A stretch of 64,000 nt of DNA from positions 1-64,000 of the forward strand of contig VWPU01010313.1 of NCBI GenBank assembly GCA_013398955.1. The letters run 5' to 3'. Below the pieces are notes generated by a model, which saw only the letters and a program-made list of their open reading frames with translations, had not been told where the DNA came from and did no database searches. The position numbers and the translations under genes are program-made. Source of the stretch: Callaeas wilsoni (lineage: Eukaryota > Chordata > Aves > Passeriformes > Callaeidae). This document shows positions 22,646 through 34,462 of the stretch, piece after piece (the first letter of the stretch is position 1; the number at the start of each line of letters is the position of its first letter).

Positions 22646-25600
22646 CTGCAAAGCCACCAACGCCTGGGACTCACTTGGCATTCCTAAAGCATTCTTCCCT
22701 CCATCTCTTAGCAATGATAGCCAGGGCCACTGACCACCAGGCACCCTATTCACCCTCTCCTCTGCAGCCACCACGGGTGACACTGACAAAGGCAATGCGG
22801 AAAACTGCGCAGCACCTCTGCTAATGTAATTACCAAAACGTCTGGTGAACTCTGTGCATGTGTTTTATAAATTTGGGGCGGGGGAAGGATTCAGGGGGAA
22901 ATTCGATATCCTCATCTCTCTGCCATGCATTGCCTTACATAAACGTCTAAAAAAAAAGAAAGAAGGAACACTTTAAACATCAAAATATCAGTGGACTTTT
23001 ACTCTATGAACTGATGATTTGTTTACATTTCCTCTTGGTATGTGATAATATATGTCTTGCTACAATGTAGGCTAGGTAGGAAAACACATTTCAACATGGA
23101 CTTACAGAAACTGCTTGTAAGGAACAAATTGATATATCAGAAAATTACTTATTTTAGCATTGTATGTTAATAATTTTCAAGCACGTGAATCTAAAGGTAT
23201 CATTTTTAAAATAGTATAATGAAGAACTATTCCTATTAAACTTCATTATTTAGTATACACAGCTTAAGTCTTACATGGAAACTTCCAAATCAGCTCGATA
23301 GAAGTTACTTAATTCTAGCACACAGCATGAAGTTAAAGGAGAAAAGAACAAACCAAAATGGCTTCAACATGTATAATGCAGTTTATTTGGCAGAAGTAAC
23401 ATCTCACATATAATATTTCTTTTAAAAAAAGGCTTATACAGCTGCTTTTGATTCCATATTCAGCTCAGAAAAAGGCTGAGAAGATGCTGAAGGAAGATAA
23501 CTAACTAGGGGGAATCTCTTCCAATGGTCCTCCCAGACAGTTGTAATCAAGAGAGACAATTTTTCTCTGCTGGGAAAGAGGCCACAGACATCACCCAAAA
23601 CCCTATGGATCTCTGACGATGGGAGACTTGTAAAACCAACAGTAAATTTTGGAGGATTTCTTGGTTTTTTGGTTTTCATGTTTGATTTTAATAATGTGTG
23701 CTGCTATAGTGCTTTTTCATCGACTGCTACTGGTCTGACCAATGGGTTGTGTTGAACTGTTTCCTTCTGAGACCCACAGAAGAAGATAGGAGGTCTCTCA
23801 CCTCCATACCAAGTAGAAACTACCCCAAAGGGAGAGAAATTTACCTCTTACAAAGCTCTAGCAAAAATAAATAATAATGCTAAAATAATAGTAATCATCA
23901 TCTCTGGACTCAAAGAACACCATTGCAGATGGGGAAAGCATATGGAAGAAGCTGCAAAGTCTGTGCAGAAAAGATCTCTCTCCACCTTATAGAAGAAAGG
24001 ATAATAGATCTCTCAGTATAAAAGCCCAACCTCCTGCTGTTGGAAGTAAGGATGTTTGGATTTGATTAATAACTGCAAAATGCTTTTCTCTCCTTTACAA
24101 GAGCCTGTTAATGGCATATTACTTTCATTATCAGGAGGAGGTATGTCACTGTAGGAAGGAACAGCAGCTGCATCCCTCCGAAATGTCGCTTCGAGGCAGA
24201 GATTGCAACTGAGGCATAGGACCAGAGCCAGAGCTGGTTCCTGGGACACAGCAGGGCAGGCAGGAGAAGCCCATGGATGCCCAGCAAACCCGTAATTAGC
24301 AGTCACTGCTTTTCTCTTGGTGTCACCACAAAAGGGAGCTTTAAGAAAGATAAAAAGCTCACAAGAGCCATTCATGAATTTGAGGCACTGGTCTGAAAAC
24401 TTGACAGCTAATAAAAGTCCTTTTCTGGCTATATTTTGTACAGGAACCAGGGGAAATGGAAAACTCAGAGAAAGGTAGCAGGCAAGAGAAATTGTTTAAT
24501 AGGTAAAAAGAAGACTAAAACATAGAAGATAAGAGGGCTACTCTGTATTTTATCAACTGTCAATCTGGAAGAAATGACCAAGTGAAAGCTGAGGTCCTGC
24601 AGAGAGAGAGAAAACGAACTGGACCATGAACATGAGATGGTGATGGCAGGAAAGAGCTGAGAGAACGATGTGCTCCTGCTGGACTGGCAGAGCTCCAAGC
24701 TAAAACCATGATACCAGAGGAGGAGAGAATTAATCTATCCTGAAGAGTCAAAGTGGTTGTGCACTATCTGCCACACACACTGTGCAGCATATTAGCATTA
24801 TTCCGCTCAGTGGTGACAATAAAACCTGGGCTATCTCCAGGCTGCCATTTAACCACGGTTAGAAAGAAAATCTCCAGAAGGTAAAATCTCCCAGCACAGG
24901 AGCAAGCAGCAGCACATCATGGGGAAGTGCAAGGGGAGGATGTTTTCACCAGAAGTTGTGATATATTTATTCAATACACAAGTAGATCTTTATGTTGCTG
25001 GCCAAAACGTAATTCCTAGTTCAAAACATAGTACCCCATGATGGATGAAAGAAGCGTTTACCTAACATGTTGTATGTGTAAAATGAAAATAAAAATAGTT
25101 AAGCTACTGGAATTCAGTGTATTCCTATTTAAAAGTTCAGAGGATGTGATATAATAAAAAGAAAAATTTACAGAATAAATGTGATGAGCCAGAAAACTAC
25201 TGACTCATTTGTGCCTGACATAAGAACAAATCTAACTGCATTAAAATGAAATAGTTTCTTCCAGTAAATATGAACATTTGGAAAGTATACATCAGTAGCT
25301 AAAATGTTAACTTTATTGCAATGATTTTCTTCTCCCTGTGAGACACCATGTACATATCTCAGTTTGGCATCAGACATTAATTATGGGCAGGGAACATTTT
25401 GTAGAGGTTAAAAAGCAAAAGCTGTCTTTGGTGACCACTCTAGATAGCAACAGCAAGCCAAATGGCTCCACTTCTGGGACACTTCCAAATCAGTTCTCAG
25501 CCTATAACCATAAGAAAATGCAAGGCTTTTAAAGGGAAGCTCATTTTTCAAAACTTCAGTGCAGTTCAAAATATTTGTCCTGGTAAGGGATCCAAACAGA

Positions 25601-26405
25601 AACAAGCTTTCCAGTGCTGCTGCTGGGGTCCTGGGCCTCGTGTTTCCATCTGATCCCAGTCAGAAAGTTTCAGTGGGTCTGCAGCGCTCTGCTTCAGCTT
25701 TAGGAAAACCACAAAAACCAGAGCAGGAGGGAAATGAAAAGAGCTGGTAAACGCGAACATAGCATTTAAATTAGGAAAAGTGGGATACAAGGGAAGAATG
25801 GGAAACCATCCAGCCACTTGTGAGTCTGTGCAAAGAGTGTCACCAGCCTCGGCAGCACAGCATCCCATGCAGCTGCCCAAGGCCAGCAAAGGGGTGGTAC
25901 AATGGGATGAAGTCGGCAGTGAGGTGGGATCCAAGTGGTACAGGGCTGAGACGATGGGCAGAGCCCTGCCAGAGCCAGGAGAGTCTCGTGAGGGACACCT
26001 GGGCCTCCTTGCAGCATGACAGGAGGGCATGGAAGGACAGCAAGAGTTGGACACAGTGGGGAGGCACCAAGCACATCAGCAAGTGGAGGTCAGGAGCACT
26101 TAATCATGAAGCAAGGGAAAGATCCAAAGGAGACATCTGTATGCAGTAGGGAGGAGGGAAAAGTGCATCTGAGTGTTGTAACAAAACAGCAGATCAGGCA
26201 AAACCACAGCAGGACTTCAAGGGGCAGTTACAGGTGCACTTCAGGAGGAGAGACTGCATTTGTCAATAAAAGGGTTCCCAATTTCTGTCTCATTATTTCC
26301 TTTTTCTAATAGTAGAATAGGTGGTTTAAAAAATTTTGTTTCTTATTTCAAGTAGTAAGAATTTATTAGAAGCCATATTTTTCCAAGGCAGCGTGGGACA
26401 TAATC
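22646..26405. other. Non-coding stretch with several unassigned open frames
   Basis: Mostly AT-rich. The part at 25,560-26,310 is richer in G+C and open in several frames on both strands at once, which argues against any one being real. An ATG-started frame at 24,375-24,013 is listed separately. A minus-strand donor GAG/GTGAGA near 23,798 with an acceptor 56 bases upstream gives a short open segment (FVRGKFLSLWGSFYLVW) out of phase with the other candidates. Confidence 0.4.
24013..24375 (-). CDS. Unassigned 120-codon ATG open frame
   Basis: An uninterrupted frame from ATG to TGA on the minus strand encodes 120 residues. It has a cysteine-rich middle (LCLSCNLCLEATF) and a proline/serine segment (VPSYSDIPPPDNESN). 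Codon use is varied. There is no known family, signal peptide or clear hydrophobic segment, and no flanking splice signals that I trust. It may be a spurious frame or part of an unannotated transcript. Confidence 0.13.
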   Translation of the reverse strand: MNGSCELFIFLKAPFCGDTKRKAVTANYGFAGHPWASPACPAVSQEPALALVLCLSCNLCLEATFRRDAAAVPSYSDIPPPDNESNMPLTGSCKGEKSILQLLIKSKHPYFQQQEVGLLY

Positions 26406-26635
26406 AGAGAATCACAGAATGGTTTGGGTTGGAAGGGACCTTAAAGATCATCTACTTCCAACACTCCCTTCCATGGGCAGGGACACCTTCCATTAGACCA
26501 GGTTGCTCAGAACTTTATCCAACTTGGCCTTGAACACTTCCAGGGATGGGCCATCGATGGCTTCTCTGGGCAACCTGTTCCCATGCCTCAACATTTTCAC
26601 AGCAAAGAATTTCTTCCTAATAATCCAACAATTAC
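26406..26635 (-). mobile_element. CR1 retrotransposon, 3' fragment (minus orientation)
   Basis: A textbook antisense CR1 3' end. It starts AGAATCACAGAATGG, then TTTGGGTTGGAAGGGACCTT, then ATGGGCAGGGACACCTTCCA, and ends near AAGAATTTCTTCCTAATAA. It is about 230 bp, 5'-truncated, and moderately diverged. It is the best-preserved short CR1 in the window. Confidence 0.95.
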
Positions 26636-29407
26636 AAATTCACTTAAACTTATGCATGTAAGAGGGCCTTTTGACATTGAGACCACTCAAACACTCTGTC
26701 TTAAGCAAACGAGGAGTATGTGCATGAACACTGCCTAATTTAATTGCGTGACGGCCTCTGCACCTTCTGCTTTACTTTCAGAAGTAAATGAAATGCACAC
26801 ACTCTTCCCTCACCTACCTTCTTGCCAGCAGGCTTCAGGCAACAGGGTTTTTCCTGTTTTTATTTTTTTTTAAGCTGGAAATGTTGCAGCAAGGCATTAT
26901 AATAATATCCAGAGTAGTACCAGTATAACATCAGCAACACTAAATTTTATATGTGAAGCCATCAAATTCCTACTACAACATATGTATGAAGTTATCAAAC
27001 ACGCTGATCTGAGATGTAGTGCAGCCATAGATTTTCCAAGGAACATTTCCTCTGTAAAAAAGTTAAAGGACTATTTTCTCTCAACAATAAAATGACAGAT
27101 ATTAGGACTCAATAGAGGTCAGGAAGAAATGAAGTGAGTCCTTCACACAAGAAGCTTATTTTTTAGATCACCATCAGATGATCTAAATCAATCAGTTTTC
27201 TTATGCTTTTTTTCCCCCCCATCTTCATCCATAAAAAAGAAATGGCAGTGTATTTCATAATGGGTGTCAAAGTTCTCATTTCCAAACATCCCAGAAGTAA
27301 TGGTTTATTTTCTATTCAAAAATAAACACACTGAAATACAGCAGGTAAAATAAGCCCAACCAGGAAAGTTACCACTCCTGCACAGTCTAGCATTGATTAA
27401 CTCCTGGGAGCTCTATAAATACACTTTGGTGACAATACCACCTGAAATATCTCACTTGGTGGCATCATCATTTATCAATACTGCATTTTTCCTGCTCTGA
27501 TTGAGCTATTTTGATGTAATGACAAAATTGTTCTTGAAATATTCAAAACTCTGATTACTGCACTTTTCTGAGAAGCATACTTTCTTTTATTATTTCTCCT
27601 AGTATTGATAACATTTACATTTTCCTTTGGAAGAAAAAATTTGTCTTCATAGTTTCTTTTTGTATTTTGCTTTATTTTATCTTTTGCAACATAGAGTACA
27701 GCAAGGAAGAAATATGTGCACCCTAATAAAAGTCAAAGCATGAAAGCAATTAAACGAAAAGTAAAATCATCTCTGGAATTCATGAAACTACTCTTCTCCT
27801 TTACAACATTAATTCAACACTTTCTTTTACACACCAGTTGACTAGTTGTCAACTCTTAACCAAAATTATCAAGAGAAACAAACTTTCATGAATTCAATAT
27901 TGTATTGTGCATTCTGAAAAAAAAAATCTATATATATATAAAATTTTTTTGGTATGCAAGGACATGTATGTTTTAATTGACAAATTTAGATCACATCTGT
28001 TTTTCTAGTATCAAAAGCTTTCAGGTTTGTGTTGCACCCTTATAACTTCAGAGTAAAGCAGAAATTTGAGAAGAATGATAAAACCATTACAAATGCTGTT
28101 GAATATTCCAGTTCAATCTAGTTTTATATTGCTATTTACACAGCAATCAGCTCCCAAATAACTCCAATTAACCTCATGCCTATTTTTTTTATGGAGAATA
28201 GCTGCAAACCTGCTTGGGTTTCGAGCACAAGGGACTTCGTGCAAGGGCAGGCAGCCTGGCACAGCAAACTAATAAAATCTGGATTACGTGTAACCTGCAA
28301 ACTGCATTGCTGGCAGAGCAGCAACTTTTGGCCACTGCATTACAAAGTATCATTTCAGAAGGCACTCTGCTTGGGTTCTGTAACAAAATAAACCTCGAAT
28401 TATTTTAGTGGTGTGTTTTTGGCTTTAATCATGCTATTTAAGACTATATATGAAGTTGTGTAACTTCTATCTTCAGAGGGGGCAATTTCATTACTTTCCC
28501 CTATAAAAAGTGGCTTTAATAACTAAGCTGTTAAATTGTTTTCCCCATAATAAATAAATGACGTTAAAAGGCACCTTTCAGCACTGAAGAGCTGGATCCA
28601 GCCCAACAGTAGACAGTAAGGACATAGATTAAATCAAGCCAACAAAACACTTAAAGCAAAGGTTTTCCCTATCAGCTATCGCAATTTTTAAACTGAGATA
28701 CAGTAATATAATTTTAATGCCAGGTAAATGAGATTAGACAAAGAAATGACGTCAGCAATAACAGGCAAATTTGTTTCAATTTCATGTCTACAAATTAGAG
28801 CAAGCTTTCCTTCAGAAACTATTTACGTCTCTATCAGCATAGAAGAAACCAAAAGCAAGACAATTCACAACAACAAACTCATGCAAACAGAGCTACAATA
28901 CAATCATGTTTGCTATTATTTCTTATGGGCACATTAAGAAGGAGGATGATAGCATCTCTTCCCCAACTAAAACGAAAATTTAATAATAAAAGCAATGGTT
29001 TAGGTCATGAAACCAATCCTCTTAATCTCAGGACAGCAAAGTTGCCTTCCCTATTTCTCTTCCCCTAGTTTAAATGAATGTCCTTTTAGCAGCACATTTC
29101 TGGCTCATAAATTTCCAATGTCACATGCTACCATGGCACACACCCAAGAGGCTGTGCAGCCACCAAAGACATCAATCCCCAGCAGAGCAAGAAAGGAGTT
29201 CAAGTCAGGTAACCAAAACCAATGCAAAACTGTAGGTGCTAGCTGGGTCCAGCTCCTAGGCCAGAGGGCTCAAGTCTGTGTGGGGAAAAGAGATGAAAGT
29301 GCGGGAGAGGTGAACAGACATCTACTGTGACACAGGTGCTGTGCCCACCGTGCTCAGGAACATTAACAGCCAGGACCTGATCACACCACGGTCTGAAATG
29401 CTGATTG
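26636..29407. other. Non-coding stretch
   Basis: Very AT-rich, with a short (TA)n at 27,929-27,940. The part at about 28,400-28,600 could be conserved non-coding DNA by its texture. No gene is recognised. Confidence 0.5.
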
Positions 29408-29527
29408 CAGAATGGTTTACGTTGGAAAAGACCTCCAAGACCATCAAACCCAACTGTTAACCTGCTGCTGCAAAATCCACTGCTAAACCACATCCCTAAG
29501 TGCCACATCTACACACCTTAAAAATAC
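29408..29527 (-). mobile_element. CR1 retrotransposon, short 3' fragment (minus orientation)
   Basis: Antisense CR1 3' UTR: AGAATGGTTTACGTTGGAAA, ACCTCCAAGACCATCAAACC, then CACTGCTAAACCACATCCCT and GTGCCACATCTACAC. About 120 bp remains. It is of the same subfamily type as the nested copy at 16.8 kb (shared TGGTTTAGTG-type motif). Confidence 0.88.
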
Positions 29528-31329
29528 CTCCGCTCTAAATTAAGGATCTTAGCACTCTTAATCTAGTTAATTGATGTATTAGTGTATTCTCTCTCTCTAA
29601 ATATACTACCCAACACATCAATTAGCTGATCCCAACTGTCTGCCCTCACTATTTACTTCCACAGTGCACTGCATATTTGCTGCCTCTACTTTATAGAGAA
29701 CAGGTAGATGATAAAGTATTTTATTCCTTAATTTTATTTGGAGATATCAAGTCTAAAATAGTTAAATCTTCTTAATAGTCAAACCCTTTTTCCTCCTCCT
29801 CCCAACCCTTTTATTTATAGCTTTCTTTTCCTTTCAGGTTAAATAGGTTAGGAATAATTACATCATCTTCATGACCTGCACTACTTCAAACCAAGAATTA
29901 TATCTGCTCTTTTCCACTCCATCTCTATTTTAGCACTTTACTTCTGTAACAGTGCAACAGGAATGATCAGAAAGCTCTGAATCAAATTTTCATGTACCAG
30001 AACCGCCTTTCCAACCTCATGTTCTCAAGACTTTGCTTATTTTTCAATTCCTGTCACAAACTCTGCAACAGCTCTCCAAGTACAGCAAAGCATCTGTCTT
30101 CTAGATTATCCTCAGTTTTGCCATTTTGCAGTGCACAGGGACTATCTGGCATTTCCTTTGTTCCTTTAGTCTCTTCTATGCAGCAGAGGAGCCTGGTGGA
30201 CACAGAAACACACAGCACTGACAAGCTTCCCCTGGTGCCACCACCACATTGCCTGCTGTTCAGCATCAAGACTAAATCCAGCCTGAGGTTTTTCCCTCCT
30301 TCATAGAATTTTCCATAGACTATCTTGGACCCAGCCAGGAAGTACTGGTGCAGTTGTGCCATGAGGCCATGCTGAGGGACAAGGACAACTATTCTGGGAC
30401 CTTCTCTCCCCTGCCAGCAGCAAACAATCTCCCTTGGCCATGAGACACCACCACCGTGATCCCAGCAGTGCTGGGCATGACAATCATAGGTACATAGCTC
30501 ACCTCGCACGGATTCAAAGCTACACTGTGAGTGAAGTGTCCCATCTTGTTACCTGGTGGGTGAAAACAAAAGCCACCTTCATGGTCAATTTTAGCCTCAG
30601 CTCGAAGTGAGGTGTTGGTTACCATGTAAAGGGCATTTGTGAGTGGTGCAGTGTTTGAGCTGATGACAGACCAAAAAAAAAAAAAAAAAAAAAACCCGAA
30701 ACAAAAACCCAACATAAAAATCTGCTGTGGCCTTTTGGTCTGCAATCTTACAAATACATTTTAAAGGTATAGCAGCAGTTTAGATTTGGCCCAGATTTCA
30801 TTATGTTTAAAGTGACAAAAAGATTTAAGGGAAACATGGATATTTCCAACTTTTGTTTAGAAATTTAAGTATAACCACAGCTTCTACATAGGTAACTAAT
30901 AAACACAAAACCCACAAAATATGTAGTTATCTACTGGATCACCACAAGACCCAGAAGCCTCAAGTGACACAAACATGTTTGCTTCCATCGTCCTTCACTT
31001 CTGGAAGAAGTGTGAAATTAAGTAACATGGAAAAGGAAACTGGATTTAACAATGTGGTATTTTATATTTTTTAAAAATTCAACAGATAAAGAAATGTTGG
31101 TCTGTGTTTTCTTTTCCTGCAGAAGACAGCATTTAATAGTAAAAGAAATCCAGGTGTCTACTGCAATGCCATCGTCTCTTGTAGGGTTGAAAGACCAAGT
31201 TTACATCTATATGGGAAGTTTAGAGGTTGCAAGTACACCAGTGTCTTGAAAGCTTAAAAAAAAAACCAAAAGGGCAACAAAAGCTACAACAACAAATTAT
31301 GAGCTGTCCCAAGAAAGTGTATGTATGTA
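29528..31329. other. Non-coding stretch with poly-A
   Basis: AT-rich, holding a 22-base poly-A at 30,673-30,694. Next to it on the minus strand, 30,552-30,503 is bounded by a very good acceptor (CTTTTGTTTTCACCCACCAG) and donor (GTGCGAG/GTGAGC). It contains an ATG in good context (AAGATGG) and only one open frame (NKMGHFTHSVALNPCE). This is a possible small exon, with no supporting partner. Confidence 0.35.
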
Positions 31330-32060
31330 TACATACTTCAGCCCCTCCCACACAACTGCTGGCTGCCTTCCTTAGCCAAGGGAAACCAGCACAGCCCAGC
31401 ACTAGGAGGCTCCACAGCTTGGCAGTGGTGCCCCATGCCCAGGGCGGTTTCAGCACCCACATCCCACTTCCATGGCTGCCCTCTTCAGCCATCGCTCCTA
31501 ATCCTTTCCCCAACACTGCAGACACGTGGGCAGCCCGGCACCCCATCACAACAGCTCCCCATTTTCACATGGTCAAGGTACCATCTCGCCTCTCCCTCCT
31601 GGCACCAGATGTTTCCCATTAACTTTGTCTGCACTCAGCTCACAAGTGTCAACTGGAAAGCCCAGACCCCAAATACTTTACAGATGAAACAACAACAGGC
31701 TCTTTGCCAATGACTCAGGCCTGGATCCCAGCCCCTGCTCCACACTTGTCAGGCAACTGGCAGAAAAAAAGCCAAGAGCTGTCTGGGGATTTGCGTGCGG
31801 GATCTCCTCCACCTCGCAAGGGCAGGCAGCTCTGCAGCCCTCAACGTAAGCAACGCAGGGGCAACACTCACAGCCCCACCGTGTCTCTGGGTGACGGCAA
31901 ACGTCTGCAACACCCCCATGCAGGCGGGGAGGGAGGGCCTGGTGGCTCAGGCGTGCAGTCACACTCAGCCCAGCCATGGTGCCCACCTGCCTCTTTCCTC
32001 ATCAGTCTCAAAGTGCTGCAAAGTGCCAGACTGCTCAGGGTAAAAGCTTGGCTAAGTGGC
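31330..32060. other. GC-rich block with a minor CpG cluster
   Basis: About 700 bp stand out from the AT-rich surroundings by higher G+C. CpGs cluster at about 31,790-31,960. Long open frames occur on both strands (for example plus 31,704-32,120 and minus 31,986-31,678), as expected where stop codons are rare. It could be an old CpG island, an enhancer or a compositional island. No transcript structure can be supported. Confidence 0.4.
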
Positions 32061-34235
32061 CTCAAATGTCCCTTCAAGAAGAGGGAGAAATCGCAACCAG
32101 ACAAAACCCCACTGTACTAATAATTAAACAGTCCTCAGACAGCTCAGGTTTTCCTCTCTGCAGGTTTGCTGTTGTGACCTCTTGACCAAAATTCTGAGTT
32201 CCTGCTTCTTCAGTATGGAGTGTAGTAAGTAAATCTCTATTCAGTCTTAAGTATTTAAAAATTTTCACAAGCTGTTCCAGTTTCCAAAAAAAAAAAAATC
32301 TTATTGGTGCTTCTTCTCTCTGTTTCACAGCACTTATTATCAGCTCACTGGAGACAAGATAGATTAACTATCAAATAGTTTTCTAGTTTAGTTAAAAATA
32401 GTTCAGGATGCGATATCCCTTTTAATAAAAAAAATAATTAAGTAGCATTTGACAGAGGGTTAAACATTACAAAAACTGAAACACTGAGAAAACAACAAAA
32501 ATAAAGGTTGGATCCCACACACTTCTTTAGATAAGTATTACATATTGGAAGATAGTCTGTTGACTGCATATTAATACCCAATACACATTTCAAAATTCAT
32601 TACTTCTTAAAAGAACTTCAAAATTAGTTTTCTAATTTTGATTTTATAGATTAGGAGGCTGGTTTCCAACATGCCACATCAAACACTGTGAGAGTATATA
32701 TAGGAAACTAACCACAAAACATTCCAGGATCATATAATTGCCATGCTGGTTTAATTTCTTTTTATCCATGTGCTATTTCATAAAAGAATTATCTTAGCTT
32801 CATGTGCACATGTAAAACAGATGCAGTGTTTCAGGTCACCATTCCCATACTGACTCTACTGGAAAAAGTCTCACTCTAGATAATCATCAGCAAAAGCAAT
32901 GCCTATCACAATTCCTCCTCTGTGTCCTTTATGTACACTGCAAGGGCGTTTTAAGAAAAGGAACTGGAGTCTAATCTTTAAATTAAACGCTAGATGGAGC
33001 CCACTTCCCAAGACTGAAAAATGAAAGCTCTCATTGCAGCAAACTCTTACAGCCTATTGCAATATCTGGTCATGCATAAACATGACAGGACTCAAACAGC
33101 TGCAGTGACTGTCCTTAATGCAAAAAGATATACTGTCCAGCAATTATATCACTGCATAAAGGGACAGTCTTTAACATCAGGCAACTGCAAAGGAATTTTT
33201 ATTCCTCTACAGGTAAATAAGTTTGGTGTAAAAGACCCACAATACTTGAAATAAATTAGGCACAAGTGGATTTTTGTAATACCATATGACTAACATGGTG
33301 CTGGGTTGAGAGAACTATGGCCGGGTCCGACATCTCTTTATTTTGAGTACAGTATATCTCTGTACTGATTCCAACTGTACGAAAATTTTGCACATATAAA
33401 TTAGAATTAAATAGGAGGAATCTTTTTTCAGTTGGTTTGAATTAGCTCTAGCAAGAAGGCTCATTTGTGACATTTGATAAAATGCCGCTTCTCTCAAATG
33501 AAACATACCACACATTCAACCAGAGATAAGTGAGCTTTGGTGTTAAAAATAGGATGCAACACCACCAAACCTCAGCACAACTATTCTGGTGAGAAAGAAA
33601 AAGAAAAAAAAGAGCCAAGTTGCCAAGATCCAAACTGAGCAGCCTCATGGATACATTTATCTCAGGCTCCACCACAAACAACTGCCAGTTCTGCAGTATT
33701 TTGGCCCCACTCTGGACTGGCCTTGCAATGCAAAGGGCAGGCAGAAATTGCAGGCAGACAACCCTTGGCCCTTCCTCAGCTTGTCGAAAGACACGCTCGT
33801 AGGAACAGCTGGAAGCCAAGCAGACAATAAAGTTGTGCAAAGCCTCAGACCCGATTCCCAGCAATGCAATTCTGCTGACAGCCAAGCTACCACTGATTGC
33901 TTTAACCTTTGCTCAGTCCAGGCCACTGCCTTCCCCTCGCTCTTTTCCTAACAAACCTATGGTAATAGCTTCATCAAGGTTAAGATAAGCACATAGGCAG
34001 TTATCTTTACCACTGAAAACTACCTTTTGCTCACAGTGATCCATCCTGTTCAAATAAAATTAACTACAGTAACCCAGTTTGCCTTATGGCATTTTATGAA
34101 CTGGCTGGGAGGACAGACAAAGGGAAGTTATGACCTAACACCAACATAGATCCTAATGCCTATTTTCAGAAGGGAAAATACAGTATCTGTAATGTTAATT
34201 GGAAGTCTTCTTTTTCCTTAAAGGTCCCTACTCAC
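32061..34235. other. Non-coding stretch with opposing open frames
   Basis: Mostly AT-rich. At 33,450-33,950 long frames are open on both strands (145 codons minus, 120 codons plus). The minus frame has no ATG at its beginning, and the plus frame starts in a lysine repeat made by an A-rich run. I do not call either. Confidence 0.4.
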
Positions 34236-34462
34236 TCCTTATTTCCATGAAAAGCCTACACAGCACATTTTCTTGGTCCCAGATCCTTGTGGATGAAAGA
34301 AGGTCTTTGGGGTCTTCTGGATTACTGCCAGGCCGCCCTAAAACCAAGCAAAGCTCTTCAAACGTGAGACCTGCTGCTAGGAGATCGTGGCTTGTACTCA
34401 CCATCATGCTGGCAAGTGACCGCTTGACCCCACGAAGAGCACACGCGGGACGATGATCACAT
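34236..34462 (-). CDS. Candidate coding exon, minus strand, 227 bp
   Basis: A minus-strand ATG frame of 109 codons spans 34,557-34,228. Inside it, an acceptor (AGCTCTGACAAACAG) at 34,464-34,463 and a donor GTGAGT at 34,235 would bound a 227-bp exon open throughout. The translation is well mixed and soluble, with segments such as LAAGLTFEELCLVLGRPG and STRIWDQENVLCRLFMEIR, and the DNA carries several CpGs. A second GTGAGT donor at 34,401 offers a shorter 61-bp form. The exon ends one base into a codon, and the next candidate exon (22,645) supplies two. I do not recognise a family. Confidence 0.3.

Noticed and set aside
25566..26309. Frames of 80-162 codons on both strands
   Set aside because: Locally raised G+C opens many frames at once. 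No splice pair or protein family supports one over the others.
33448..33951. Opposed frames of 145 (minus) and 120 (plus) codons
   Set aside because: The minus frame lacks an ATG at its start. The plus frame starts in a lysine run from an A-rich stretch. There is no independent support.
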